Positions 1-10,318 of a DNA stretch of 64,000 nt are shown here, piece by piece. The notes beneath the pieces are model-generated. The model saw only the letters and a list, made by a program, of their open reading frames with translations, was not told where the DNA came from and did no database searches. The DNA is from Argyresthia goedartella (Eukaryota > Arthropoda > Insecta > Lepidoptera > Argyresthiidae): contig OX463806.1 of assembly GCA_949825045.1 (NCBI GenBank), positions 42,680,208 through 42,744,207 on the forward strand, written 5' to 3'. Made by a program: the position numbers and the translations under genes. Every line of letters starts with the position of its first letter. Position 1 is the stretch's first letter.

Positions 1-454
1 TAATGTTCTCCGGTTCCGGTTTACTTTTTCGTAGACTTATGTAGTGCCATTCTTATTTCATGCTTCAAAGCTAACTAACACCGCTCCGTCGCTCTTAACT
101 TGAGCAGTAGATTTATAAATTGGAGTTATCCTATTCGCTACAGCAAAACGTTGTTTAACTTGTGGCGAAAGTACTCTCCGTTAAGATACCGTCTCTAAGC
201 AGGGTTTAGGAGAAATCCAAGGTACATTTCACGAAACGTGTATAATCTAAGTGCTAGCACCTATTGCACCGAAAGGCTCTGCCTTATAGAGAGGAGGAGA
301 AAGAGGATGTGCGCACGAAACTACTGGACTATATGTTGTAGTTGTAACAATAATAATAAACAGATCATTATAGAGTTATAAAATAAATACTGATAATAAC
401 AATAAACTTTTTATTTCAGGTAAAGTAACCTTATCGAGAAATACATTTGAGCTA
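1..454. other. Intergenic, unclassified
   Basis: No gene recognised. On the minus strand a short stretch around 70-190 reads like old coding sequence with stops, so it may belong with the minus-strand frame at 593-829, but no family is evident. The right part is AT-rich. Confidence 0.4.
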
Positions 455-611
455 GATATATATATATATATATATATATATCTAGTTCAAATAATAATAT
501 TACAGTAAAAACTTAAGCCTAGCCAGGAATTTTATATAAATATATATATATATATCTAGTTCAAATAATAATATTACAGTAAAAACTTAAGCCTAGCCAG
601 GAATTTTATTC
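455..611. repeat. AT microsatellite with tandem duplication
   Basis: A (TA)n run ending in ATCTAG, followed by about 60 bp of unique sequence and the tail CCTAGCCAGGAATTTTAT, is repeated directly: the unit near 455-536 recurs at about 537-611. The second copy has a shorter TA run. This looks like a local tandem duplication with TA-length change. Confidence 0.8.
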
Positions 612-829
612 CAGGTCGGTTTCGTTTCCGTCGGTCGGTCCGTATAGCGTCGGTACACGATGCCCTCTGGCAAGTGTTCTTTGGCCAGGAACGTCTTCTG
701 GGGTTCCGCCGGCCCCCGAAGTTTGAATGACAGGAAGTCCCTTGGTCTATCTGACTCTAAAGGACTTGCAGAATCACAACTTCTGCTCGGCAGAACCTGG
801 TCTCTTTTCGCCCTGTCTGAGTGACCTGT
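593..829 (-). CDS. Unrecognised open frame, probable element remnant
   Basis: A minus-strand frame of 78 codons is open between a TGA at 832-830 and a TAG at 595-593. It has no ATG, so it could only be the tail of a longer gene or an exon. The predicted peptide is hydrophilic and has non-random composition, with the segment TFLAKEHLPEGIVYRRYTD near its middle and NKIPG at its C-terminus. The last codons lie in the duplicated block described at 455-611, so a second copy of the C-terminal codons exists just downstream. I do not recognise the family. A decayed transposon gag or accessory ORF is the most likely reading; a chance open frame is the alternative. Confidence 0.3.
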   Translation of the reverse strand, partial: TGHSDRAKRDQVLPSRSCDSASPLESDRPRDFLSFKLRGPAEPQKTFLAKEHLPEGIVYRRYTDRPTETKPTWNKIPG

Positions 830-832
830 TCA

Positions 833-2391
833 GTTCAGTAGCTCCACTCTGCTTACAGCCTTAGTAACATCCGGGACCGATGTAATTTATGTGCGGGATG
901 TATGAAGCCTGTTGAAGGGAAAACACCTTATGCGGAATATGGATTAGGTCTAAATTATCGTATAGAAATACGGCAAACCGACATGCGTATCGAAAATCGA
1001 TGTCCTATGGAAATAGTCCAATTTTCCTGGCCACTTTTCAGTCTATGAGAATAATAATATCCACTGGAAGACAGTGTTTATTAAATTGTTACACTAGAAA
1101 AGACATCGAGATCCAAAACGATTATTATTTGGTCCTCAGTTGTTTTTCCAACGCCTTACCCAAAGCAATTTGTTGTTTTTAATATCATGCGATACTTATC
1201 TTAGTTCCATCTACCCCTACTACCTACCCAACTGTTAGTAGACCTTCTGAATTTCGGACGCTAATGGCTCGGACGTTAAACCGAAAACATCGCGTGGCAA
1301 AGTATCCATTACGTTTGATTTACAAATAGATATGAGTATAGAGTGCAGTGATTTACATTTTGTTATATTTCACTCGTTTTTTTTTGGATTTTATTTCACT
1401 AACCCATAAGTCATAGACTTCAAACGAGTAGTTGATTGTGCTGTGCGCCCGGTAGCTCGATTCGAATTCAAATTACAGTCAATTTAAAAGACACTTTAAT
1501 GTAAAAAAACCGCCTACAAATTGATCAAACGACAATTTGCAGTTTGCAAACATCGATCTGAAATGAATTACGATATTAATTCTTATAACTTCCTACACAT
1601 GTGTGAGGAAGTTATAAGGAGGATTTTTTAATATTATTACTGGGGGATCTGTGAGCCCTAATAACCATTATAATTTTGATGATCGATGATGAATAAGTCA
1701 GTGAAATAATGACTTAACTTTGAACGGCTGCAATTTCCTTTTAGTTCAAATTAACCGAATTTTGAGAATTCCCGTCTTTAATTTAAACCTATTAGTTGCA
1801 GAAACTTCAGGTGTCTAGCTTTATATAAACATAGTTACAGAGGGGTCAAAAATACCCCGAAGTTCGTCCCCCTCCACTCCTCCTAATGGTATTTTTTCGC
1901 AACATCTTGTGTAAAATGAATTCTTTAGTGCGCCTATCAAATTTGATTGAAATCCGTCAATAAATAACGCTACAGCAAACTTCCCTCTTCCCAAATCCCA
2001 AATCGGTTGAAAAATGCGACCTGCAGGCGAGAACAGATAGATGGACAAAGGCATTTTTGGCGAATCTCGAAACTGGACGCTTTGTTCGCTTCGCTCGCTT
2101 GTTAAATTATTGATTTCTGTATGTGTATATCAGTCGCAATGCCTTTTAAATTCGAAATCGACCCGTCACATCGCGAGAAAAGGCAGCTCGTGTAAAATAA
2201 TCTTGTTCTGATGTAGGTACATTTTTTAATATGACTGTTGTTGTGATTGGTGTAAGAAATAAGGATAGCGATAGACCGATATCCCAATCGGAGAGCCCCG
2301 GTTGATCGAATCGAATGCCACGATCGACTGGTTGACGTATTCCACTCGCGAATCACTTGTGAGAGAGCGCCAAGGTAGCCTCGTTAGTCAT
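833..2391. other. Intergenic; one short hairpin
   Basis: No gene or named repeat found. At 1582-1618 there is a near-perfect inverted repeat (CTTATAACTTCCT, then a complementary arm with one bulged base). Short open frames here (for example 1821-2054 minus) show no motif. Confidence 0.45.
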
Positions 2392-2468
2392 ATACACACG
2401 GTGCGTGCTTGGCATGTTTTACGACGAGACTAAATAGGCTGTAGTCCACATAGATCCACTGATTCAAT
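2392..2468 (+). repeat. Direct repeat, left copy
   Basis: About 77 bp containing ACGACGAGACTAAAT and GTAGTCCACA. It recurs in the same orientation at 3189-3275, so the pair brackets the fold-back LINE copy. By-eye similarity is clear but imperfect. Confidence 0.6.
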
Positions 2469-2512
2469 TATATAAGTGAATGTTGATAATACAGTCGTAG
2501 AAGCCAATTAAG

Positions 2513-2617
2513 GATATTCCAAATTCCAAATGTCTTTATTACTGTATATATTTACATATACTTAGCAATCGTCAATTTTTACGACTTTTCTACATTGGAC
2601 CACTGTGGGAGAAGATG
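2513..2617 (-). mobile_element. LINE 3' tail, antisense arm
   Basis: This is the reverse complement of the 3' UTR and tail found at about 3012-3119: the block CCCACAGTGGTCCAATGTAG, the TATATGTAAATAT segment and AATAAAGACATTTGGAAT. It abuts the sense copy starting at 2619, forming an inverted repeat. Confidence 0.8.
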
Positions 2618-2618
2618 G

Positions 2619-3119
2619 GAACTTAGCGATAGCTGTAATGTTAACCTAAGAAATAATCACAGACTACTTGCGCCCCGGTTTAGATTCGCGAAGGTTAGCA
2701 ATTCTTTCAAGGGTCAATGCATTCTCTACTACAACAAGATACCTCTGGAGATCTTGAAATTGCCATTTAAACAATTTAAAATCCATGTTAAAGCGACTTT
2801 GTCGAAAAAGGGATATTACAATGTTCAAGATTACTTAAATGATGGGTCTGTATGGGGTTAATCTGGCTCAACACAGACCTTGCTGTTAATAATTTTGTAA
2901 TTATTTATTCCTGCTTATTAATTATGATAATGACTAAATATTATATTTTGTATTAGTTGCATAAGCAATTTTTAAAAAGAGATCTAAAAATCAATCTGTG
3001 GGAGTTTCTACGCCCTTCTTCTCCCACAGTGGTCCAATGTAGAGAAGTGACAAAAATTACGATTGCTAAGTATATGTAAATATCTACAGTAATAAAGACA
3101 TTTGGAATTTGGAATTTGG
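2619..3119 (+). pseudogene. 5'-truncated CR1/Jockey-group LINE, end of ORF2 plus 3' UTR
   Basis: The C-terminal part of a LINE reverse-transcriptase ORF reads 2619-2861 and stops with TAA. The peptide contains NLRNNHRL, FKGQCILYYNKIPLEI and the terminal KKGYYNVQDYLND. Equivalent peptides occur at 31621-32115 (minus) and 40393-40660 (plus), and a related one at 61705-62052, so the family identity is well supported inside the window. A 3' UTR follows, with the CCCACAGTGGTCCAATGTAG block and a tail AATAAAGACATTTGGAATTTGG. The catalytic RT region is absent, so this is a dead 5'-truncated insertion. The first residues of the longest open frame (from 2595) come from the antisense tail and are chimeric. 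Confidence 0.8.
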
Positions 3120-3188
3120 AACAGTCCGGGAACGTCTTAGTCCCGATAGTTTGTGTTAATATTTTATTGAATAAATCCCCTTTTATCC

Positions 3189-3275
3189 ATATCCACACGG
3201 TTTGTTCTGGGCTTGTTTGACGAGTCACGACGAGACTAAATTTCCGGTAGTCCACAGAGATTCACTGAGTCAATA
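3189..3275 (+). repeat. Direct repeat, right copy
   Basis: Second copy of the block at 2392-2468 (CACGACGAGACTAAAT, GTAGTCCACAGAGAT). It lies about 70 bp beyond the LINE tail. Confidence 0.6.
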
Positions 3276-3289
3276 TTATCCACAGATTT

Positions 3290-3850
3290 ATAGCGTACAT
3301 TTACATTGATTCTATTCTAATTATAGCAAAATTTTAACATGTTAAACTTTATATCTTATTATGTAACTGGAAAAATATGGGCGTAACCTTGACTTTGCCG
3401 CCCCATTTAGGAACGGCGTGACGCCATGTCCATTTTTTTTGTTTTTTTCTTTACAATATTTTGTCAATTACATACCAAAACTTCACGCTGTGGTTTCACT
3501 TGAAAATAAACTAAGTACGATTTTAATTATTTTCGTATATTTACAAAGATATCTCTTTCACATCTATCCCCGCTTTGATAAGATATTAAGGTCCACCGGT
3601 GGGTCTTTTCAATATGTCCCAGTGGACTATTAAGCAAACGTCGAACTGAAACATTTTTTCCCAAGCAATCATCTCGCTTTTTGGGGTTGCATAGCTAGAG
3701 GACAATTTCCATCAGTACATTTGCTATCAACAGTTATAAAATCTAATCAATAAGTATTTTCATTAAGATTTATTATGGTCAGGATCTCAGGAGTGATTAG
3801 GGATCACTTTCGCAACTATCATCCAGTCAAAATATTAATAATAATAATAC
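3290..3850. other. Intergenic
   Basis: No gene seen. The frame 3418-3633 has low-complexity composition and no motif. The stretch ends in an AAT-rich run that serves as the tail boundary of the next SINE. Confidence 0.45.
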
Positions 3851-3851
3851 T

Positions 3852-4090
3852 ACCTTGGACACTATTTACACACATTGATCTAGCCCCAAACTAGGATTCC
3901 CTGTATCTTGGGTACTAGACAACGATACACATACTTATATAAATAAATATTATACTTAGATAGATAAACAACCATGACTAGGGTACAAACATCCGTTCTC
4001 ATCGAACAAATATTTGCCCCACCGGGACTCGAACCCTGGACCCTTGGCTTCGTAGGCAGGGTCACTACCGACTCGGCCATTCGGGTCGTC
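3852..4090 (-). mobile_element. tRNA-derived SINE, family A
   Basis: Read on the minus strand, the head starts near 4090. It carries an A-box-like TGGCCGAGTCGG (4079-4068) and a B box GGTTCGAGTCC (4035-4025), the two internal RNA polymerase III promoter elements. A shared body follows (TAGTCATGGTTGTTTATC, GGGAATCC, GGGGCTAG) and an ATT-rich tail. Two further copies are at 14830-15076 and 47382-47632, all on the minus strand. It has no coding capacity and would depend on a LINE reverse transcriptase. Confidence 0.85.
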
Positions 4091-4099
4091 ATTACAATT

Positions 4100-4555
4100 A
4101 CAATTGCTAACAACTTTCACTTAAGTATTATTATTCACATTGTTACAAGCCTGTATATTTTATAAACAGTGTCATCAAAACCCAATCACCAGGGCCGGAC
4201 CTGGGCCCTTAGTCTGAACTAAGGGCCCATGAATGAATGAGACAAAGTCCAACAGTGATGGAATTCAAACTTCGGCGATTCACCTAGCGCGTGCGCACAG
4301 GCAATCACAATTCCGTACCGTTCAGTTCTAAGCACAATCAATACAATATATTTATTCATTTGATCATTAATGAAACCTTCAATAGTTATTTCTGAAATAA
4401 GAAAATTTATTGATAATTGTTTACAACTTAGCTCATGTAAAAAACCACACTCTATTGTGACGTTTGGTAGGGAGGGAGGTGGCAAATAAGCACTGGCAAA
4501 TCATCATCAAAAATATAAGTTAGAGGCAACAGGTCCATTAAATTAAAAGAAAGGG
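4100..4555. other. Intergenic
   Basis: No recognised gene or repeat. GGGCCCTTAGTC and its complement make a small palindrome near 4203-4228. Confidence 0.4.
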
Positions 4556-4745
4556 TCGTGGGTGGTCTATGTGGTCTATGCCTTGCCTAGATTGGCCGCC
4601 GTAGATCCGGTACTCTCCTGGCTCCGAAGCAGGGGTCACGCTCGGCTGGCTGCGATGAGGAGTAGCAACGGCGGCGGGCGAACGTCGAGCGGCTCCAGCC
4701 CAGGCCGCCAAGATGGTGGTTGTGCGCTTTCCGACTTTTTAGATT
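4556..4745 (+). other. GC-rich segment, unclassified
   Basis: Much more GC-rich than its surroundings, with an open frame 4562-4747 rich in Gly, Ser and Arg (SSNGGGRTSSGSSPGRQDGG). The sharp composition change suggests an inserted element fragment. I do not recognise the protein. Confidence 0.3.
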
Positions 4746-4921
4746 AAAAACGAAGCAACCTGTGGAATATGCACCAGGTTAAATTTTTGTTCGTGCTCGC
4801 TCTGCTTTGTGAACACCCTGTCTTCAGAGAAGTCACCCCAAAATTGGATGGATATTGTTACGAGCGTGGGGTTCGTATTTGATAGAAAAACGCGAATTAA
4901 TCCACTAATTAAAACACTCAC

Positions 4922-4927
4922 TTTATT
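4922..4927 (-). terminator. LTR polyadenylation signal
   Basis: AATAAA on the minus strand, about 190 bp downstream of the TATA box and inside the LTR. The same hexamer lies in the other LTR near 10405-10410. Confidence 0.6.
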
Positions 4928-5107
4928 ACCCAAATTAGGCACTTACAATTCACACGAACTGTACATAAAATCCACTAAAACACACACACACTATTTCACT
5001 AATTATGCGCTCACTATTCACACGAAGAGTCTTTCTTTCCGATTATCCTTGTACTAGCACTCGATCGCAGTTAAAATGTAACTAAACTCGCGCCGGCCGT
5101 CGGCGCC

Positions 5108-5118
5108 TTTTATATCCC
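5108..5118 (-). promoter_or_regulatory. LTR TATA box
   Basis: GATATAAAAGG on the minus strand within a GC-rich context. The identical motif in the 5' LTR (about 10591-10601) would be the functional promoter for the full transcript. Confidence 0.65.
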
Positions 5119-5636
5119 GCGGAGCCGCTCTGGACACATTGTCCACACATATCGCGAATATTCTAGTAAGGACCAGCGTGCGGGCCGAGAACATTCGAGA
5201 CCATATATGTCTCTCTCTAACGGTGCACTCTCTCTGTCACTCCCTTCTCGAATGTTCCGAGTATAGCTATCTCTTTCTAGTAGTCCTATCTCTGTCACAC
5301 ACTTCTCGAATGTTCCGAGTATAGCTATCTCTTTCTAGTAGTGCTATCTCTGTCACTCCTACCGGATATTTCGCCATATAACGATTTGTGCTTCAGAGGC
5401 CCATAAGGGGTCCTGAAAACGCCTGAAAACGGGTTTTCAGGTTATGGCGTCATCTGATAGAGGGTGCCCTGAAACGGACTGAAAACATGTTTCAGGCGCC
5501 TGAAAACGACGGCAACTTGGGTGAAATTTCGATCTTTAGATATGTGATAGAGCAACTTCTGAAACGGCCTGAAATGACTTTTCAGCCTGCTGAAAACGCC
5601 TCTAAAGCACTGAAATTGACATTCAAAGTTTTTGAC

Positions 5637-6905
5637 CTAACCTACCGGCGTAACACTACCCCCTCCTAAGACATGCTCGTCCCGAGCATCATTATTTCCG
5701 TGGTATCTGGCCAGCCGGTCAACATGAACAATCTTGCTCGGACTACGAGGATTCCGCTGGATTCGATACGTGACGTCGTTTATTTTGGTGACTACCTTGT
5801 AAGGCCCTTCCCAATTCGGAGATAGTTTCGGGGACTTTCCTACTCGTCGCATAGGGTTATGTAGCTACACCAACGAACCTTCCTCAAACCCCACTTGATA
5901 AGACTTCCGGTCATATCGGGTTTTCATCTTTATGCTAGCATGGAGCCCGTGTTCACGTACCAGGCTGTGAACATCATCAATCCGATCCCGCAAATCACTT
6001 GCATATTCCGTGATGGTCCTTGGTGTATCAGGCGGACGTCCAGTCAGGAGATCTGCAGGCAGACGGAGTTCTCTTCCAAAATTCGCATACGATGGAGTAA
6101 CCGCCATACTTTCGTGAGTTGCCGACCTATAAGACAATAGGAAGAGGGGGATATGCCGATCCCAATCTTTTTGATGGCTCTCAATGACCTTGGCTAGATG
6201 TCTCTCCAGTGTCTGGTTAAATCTCTCAACCATTCCATCTGACTGTGGATGATACGCCGTAGTCCTCGTCTTATGAATTCCCATTATGCGACAAGTCTCC
6301 TGAAAGACCGCAGACTCGAAGTTTCTTCCTTGATCACTGTGGATTTCGAGTGGTACCCCAAACCGGCAGAATACTTCGTTCACTAACTTTTCAGCTATGG
6401 TTACCGCTTCTTGATTAGGAATGGCAAATACTTCAGGCCACTTCGTGAAGTAATCCATCACGACAAGAATGTACTTGTTTCCGGAGTCCGATGCTGGGAA
6501 TGGTCCTGCGACATCTAATGCAACCCTTTCCCAAGGGGCTCCCACGTTGTACAACTTGAGTGTTCCTCGGCTACGGGTATGCGGTCCCTTGACTGATGCA
6601 CAGTTAGTGCATCGTTTACACCAATTTTCAACATCTTCTCGGCAGTGAATCCAATAAAAGCGTTGCCGAATTTTCATTAGGGTCCTTTTTACTCCAAGGT
6701 GTCCACCGGATATTCCATCGTGAAATATTCTCAAAACATCTTTCACCCTTTTCTTTGGGACAACGACTTGCAGGTGAGCATCCTTCCCATTTGTTGATTC
6801 CCATTTTCTACATAGAACGCCATTATGCATAACCAAGCTATCCCATTGTGCCCAGTAGCTTTTTGTTACATCTTGGTTTAGGTGCGCCAGCATTAATCCA
6901 ATCAA
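5637..6905 (-). pseudogene. pol: Gypsy pol, integrase part, with nonsense codon
   Basis: Integrase inserts the element cDNA into host DNA. In the 346-residue frame (6905-5865) the HHCC zinc-binding set is near residues 62, 69, 99 and 102. The D,D35E catalytic triad sits near 131 (ALDVAGPF), 191 (IHSDQGRNFE) and 227 (GMVERFNQTLE). Reading stops at a TAG (5867-5865), but the same frame continues to 5637 and encodes the GPY/F-type module (NWEGPYKVV), so one substitution truncates the protein. The upstream end overlaps the RNase H frame at 6838-6905 in a different frame. The methionine at 6905 is therefore not a real start: this was once one pol polyprotein. No chromodomain follows. Confidence 0.9.
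5656..5666 (-). promoter_or_regulatory. Polypurine tract of the Gypsy element
   Basis: GGAGGGGGTAG on the minus strand, directly before the 3' LTR start TGTTACG. This is the expected plus-strand primer. The pol reading frame runs through it and ends inside the LTR. Confidence 0.8.
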
Positions 6906-9210
6906 AAATGGGTCTCACGTCAGGGTCCTCTTGTTGCGCTTGCTGCATGATTTCATCACTCCACTCGTCGCTAACCGTATCAGTTCTTATCATTCGAACA
7001 CATTCCTTGCCTTCTTGTCTTGAGCAATGTTTACAGTCGTCCGCACAAGGTCTACGTGATAGGGCGTCAGCATTTCCATGTGATTTCCCACTACGGTGTT
7101 CGATGATGAAATCATACTCCTGCAGTTGTTCAATCCATCTCGCCACTTGTCCCTCGGGGTTTTTAAATTCTAGCAACCACTTTAAAGCAGCATGGTCAGT
7201 TCTGATACGAAACTTTTTTCCCAGCAGGTATTTGCTGAAATGTTGTAACGTCTTGACAACTGCTAGCAATTCCCTCCGAGTTACACAGTAATTCCTCTCT
7301 GGTTTTGACAATGACTTACTGAAATATGCAATCACAATTTCGTTATCTCCTTTCTTTTGCGACAAGACACCTCCAATTCCAGTATTACTAGCATCTGTAT
7401 CCACAATGAAATCCTCGTCCGGGTCTGGATACCCCAATATTGGCGTTTCACAAAGTCTTCCTTTAAGCTCGTTGAAACTTGACTCACATTGTTCGTTCCA
7501 GTCAAATGATCGCTTTTCTTCCGTTAGTTGATGCAAAGGCTTTGCTGTATCCGAGAAGTTCTTCACAAAACGTCTGTAGTATGAACAAAGCCCCAAAAAG
7601 GCACGTACTGCAGTCTTGTCTTTTGGCGTCGGCCAATCCTTCACGGCGCTAATCTTCTCAGGATCTGTCTGGATGCCGTCCTTCGAAATCACGTGTCCCA
7701 AGTAATTCACTTTACGTTTGAAAAACGAGCATTTCTTCGGACTGAGTTTCAGATTTGCCCCTCGTAGTTTGCCTAGCACCTGCTCCAATTTATTCAAGTG
7801 GTCGTTGAAGTCTCTACCAACGATAATGATGTCATCCAAATAGACCAAGCAAGTTTCTCCTAGAAGTCCAGCTAATATTTGTTCCATTAATCTCTCAAAT
7901 GTAGCTGGTGCATTACACAGTCCAAATGGCATAACATTGAACTGCCAGAGTCCCTTGCCAGTAGAGAAGGCCGTTTTCTCCTTATCCTTGTCCTTGATTT
8001 CGACTTGCCAATAGCCACTTTTCAGATCCAACGTTGAAAACCATTTCATTCCGTTCAATGTGTCTAAAGTGTCGTCGATTCGTGGAAGTGGATAACTGTC
8101 CTTCTTGGTTACATCATTAAGTCGACGGTAGTCAATACAGAATCTCATGGTGCCGTCCTTCTTCTTAACCAAAACTACGGGAGAACACCACGGGCTTGTT
8201 GAAGGTTCAATAACGCCGCTTCTTTGCATTTCCTCGATCATGCCCTCAACCTCCTTCTCCCGAGCTACTGGAACTCTCCGAGGGCGCTGTCGGATAGGCA
8301 TAGTTTCCCCAGTGTCGATCTCATGCTGAACCACTCCAGTTCTTCCAATGTCATCATCATGCGAAGAAAAGACGTTGAGATATCGTAGCAGTAAGCTACG
8401 CGCCTTAAGGAATTCCTCCTCGGTAAGGTGCTCCCTGGAGTCATTTAGTAATTTTTCAACATCCATTGAAGGCTTAACATGCCCAGGTTTCACGTTTACC
8501 TCAGATTCCCGGCAGCCTCTTATCCAAGAAATTTCTTGGCATGATCCGACCAGCGTTCCTTTATTGAGGACGCATTCCGTGTCGCTTGGATTAAGGATCC
8601 TTACAAATGCTGTAGATGCCGTGGTTACCATTGTACGGGCTGTTATCCACGGTTTATCAGCATCCAACCTCTCTACCACCACACAGCGGTGAGATTGCGG
8701 CCTTGTGGAGTTCGGCAATTTCACTGGAACTAAAACCTGTGACCTTGGTTGAAGAATGGTTCTCCTGGTACAGTAAACATTTCCATTTACTCCACCTTGT
8801 ATAGGAATCTCATCAACTCCAAACTTTAGAACTCCAACCTTCAAGTCGATTTTACAGTCATGTCTCCTCATAAAATCCAATCCAATAATGCAGTCGTCGA
8901 CGATGTTAGCAACGATCATTTTATGCCAGTATTCTTTTTCACCTATTTTCACAGCTAACTCTCGTTCTCCTTGGACGGAAATGTACTGGCCGGTAGCAGT
9001 TTGCAGCTGGAGATGCCTAGGTCGGACTAGATGATCTCTGGTCAGGTGTCTCAGTAGCCGAGAGCTGATCACAGTCCGAGAAGCTCCGGTGTCTATGGTA
9101 AGGAGACATGGTATTCCACAGATTTCTCCATTGACAACCAGACTATTCCCGTCGTTTGCCTGTGAGATCATAATTGGGACATTTCGACCGCCAGCCAGCA
9201 CTCGTCCCAT
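6838..9210 (-). CDS. pol: Gypsy pol: protease, reverse transcriptase, RNase H
   Basis: A 790-residue frame. Protease: active-site DTGAS at 40-44. Reverse transcriptase: about 300-510, with substrate-entry segment CIDYRRLND near 358, MPFGLCNAP near 427 and catalytic YLDD at 457-460. RNase H: about 600-720, with DTDAS (604-608), Glu 647, RTDHAAL (Asp 672) and the HGNADAL end. It copies genomic RNA to DNA inside cytoplasmic particles. The frame is offset -1 relative to gag and begins only a few bases after the gag stop, so it was probably made by -1 frameshifting as a Gag-Pol fusion; ATG 9210 marks the first methionine, not necessarily initiation. It ends prematurely at 6838 after a frameshift in the linker to integrase. 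Confidence 0.93.
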   Translation of the reverse strand: MGRVLAGGRNVPIMISQANDGNSLVVNGEICGIPCLLTIDTGASRTVISSRLLRHLTRDHLVRPRHLQLQTATGQYISVQGERELAVKIGEKEYWHKMIVANIVDDCIIGLDFMRRHDCKIDLKVGVLKFGVDEIPIQGGVNGNVYCTRRTILQPRSQVLVPVKLPNSTRPQSHRCVVVERLDADKPWITARTMVTTASTAFVRILNPSDTECVLNKGTLVGSCQEISWIRGCRESEVNVKPGHVKPSMDVEKLLNDSREHLTEEEFLKARSLLLRYLNVFSSHDDDIGRTGVVQHEIDTGETMPIRQRPRRVPVAREKEVEGMIEEMQRSGVIEPSTSPWCSPVVLVKKKDGTMRFCIDYRRLNDVTKKDSYPLPRIDDTLDTLNGMKWFSTLDLKSGYWQVEIKDKDKEKTAFSTGKGLWQFNVMPFGLCNAPATFERLMEQILAGLLGETCLVYLDDIIIVGRDFNDHLNKLEQVLGKLRGANLKLSPKKCSFFKRKVNYLGHVISKDGIQTDPEKISAVKDWPTPKDKTAVRAFLGLCSYYRRFVKNFSDTAKPLHQLTEEKRSFDWNEQCESSFNELKGRLCETPILGYPDPDEDFIVDTDASNTGIGGVLSQKKGDNEIVIAYFSKSLSKPERNYCVTRRELLAVVKTLQHFSKYLLGKKFRIRTDHAALKWLLEFKNPEGQVARWIEQLQEYDFIIEHRSGKSHGNADALSRRPCADDCKHCSRQEGKECVRMIRTDTVSDEWSDEIMQQAQQEDPDVRPIFDWINAGAPKPRCNKKLLGTMG

Positions 9211-9221
9211 AGTCCTGGCTT

Positions 9222-10313
9222 TTATTCGTTTCCCTGTTGGGGCTCTGACTCCACAGAGCCTATTTTCCTCGCCATTGGAGCGGGGTCTCTGTCCCTCCTA
9301 GTCCTTTTTGGACAGCCTGACTGCAGGTGACCACGTTCTCCACAATGGTAGCAACGTGGCCCAAATTCGCGGCGGAAATCTACTGGCTTCGTAGTCGACA
9401 CTTCTCGCACCCTGAAAGGCCTGGATGAATCCTGTCGTACAGCTTCCACCTCGAGAGCGTGGGCTACTGCATCCTTTAGGCTGCCATGATGTCCCAATCG
9501 CACGGCTGCCCTCACTTCCAGATCCCGGATCCCATCGATGAAGGCCTGCACCAGCATACTGTCCACAAAGGATGCTGACGTACGTTGATAGGCCTTCCTA
9601 ACCAACTTCTCGATTTCCAGGGCCCACTGTTGTAAGGACTCGTTACGTCCTTGTGTTCTGTCCTTTAACTGAGCTCGGTACACGTGCTCCAGGTGACTGT
9701 CACCGTATCGTGCCTCCAAGGCTTCTAGAAGGCGGTCGTACGTCCGGTCGTTTCCTAGAGCCTCTAGTATGGTAAGAGCCTCGTCGCGCAGCGCCAACGT
9801 CAGTGCTGTCCTGGCTTGCTCCTTACTCCAACCATTAGCCTGGGAAACAGACTCGAACTGCAGCTTATAGGCAGTCCACGATGAGCTACCGTCAAAGGGA
9901 GGCACTTTGAACCTGCCGCCTCCGGACACCGATGCGTCGGGTACATAGGTACTTGGACCATTAGCCACTTTGATCTCAAGTTTTTGGAGACGGCTCTCAC
10001 AGGTCTCAATTTTTATATCGACATCATGGACTCGACTCTCTAGTTTTTCATCCATATCGGCCAGTTTTTCCTGGACCTCGAACAACTCTCTCTTCCATTC
10101 GGTCGTGGACTCATGTACCTCACGAAGCATTCGTGCCTGTTCCTCCTGTTTTCGCGCTTGTTCCTTTAGGAGGACGAAGATAACGTTGAGGTCTACTCCT
10201 TGTGCAGCTGGAGCAGGTGATTCCGACGTACCAGGCGTCGAGTCTCCAGACCCAGACGTTTGGCTTCGCGTCGTCACTCCTTTTGGCTCGGTTTCTCGTG
10301 GCATTAACGGCAT
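9222..10313 (-). CDS. gag: Gypsy gag, nucleocapsid polyprotein
   Basis: A 363-residue protein that would form the capsid and bind element RNA. An N-terminal coiled-coil-like region (about 45-115, rich in Glu, Lys and Leu) is followed by a retrotransposon-Gag domain (PPFDGSSSWTAYKLQFE near 139-155). Near the C-terminus is one CCHC zinc knuckle, CYHCGERGHLQSGC (about 321-334), then a basic tail. The ATG at 10313 is the first in the frame and lies just inside the primer binding site, as expected. The frame is intact. It runs into pol with a frame change. Confidence 0.92.
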   Translation of the reverse strand: MPLMPRETEPKGVTTRSQTSGSGDSTPGTSESPAPAAQGVDLNVIFVLLKEQARKQEEQARMLREVHESTTEWKRELFEVQEKLADMDEKLESRVHDVDIKIETCESRLQKLEIKVANGPSTYVPDASVSGGGRFKVPPFDGSSSWTAYKLQFESVSQANGWSKEQARTALTLALRDEALTILEALGNDRTYDRLLEALEARYGDSHLEHVYRAQLKDRTQGRNESLQQWALEIEKLVRKAYQRTSASFVDSMLVQAFIDGIRDLEVRAAVRLGHHGSLKDAVAHALEVEAVRQDSSRPFRVREVSTTKPVDFRREFGPRCYHCGERGHLQSGCPKRTRRDRDPAPMARKIGSVESEPQQGNE

Positions 10314-10318
10314 TTTCT

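Larger units (their letters stand above)
4856..5655 (-). repeat. 3' LTR of the Gypsy element
   Basis: It begins TGTTACG and ends CGTAACA, a perfect 7-bp terminal inverted repeat of the TG..CA type. On the minus strand, U3 holds many CTGAAA/TTTCAG motifs (plus strand about 5415-5615) and two 60-bp tandem copies (about 5236-5355). Then come a TATA box and an AATAAA signal. The length is 800 bp. Confidence 0.92.

Noticed and set aside
5110..5324. Overlapping frames in the LTR, repeated identically at 10593-10807
   Set aside because: They are frames inside the LTR and overlap on both strands; duplication is explained by the LTR pair.
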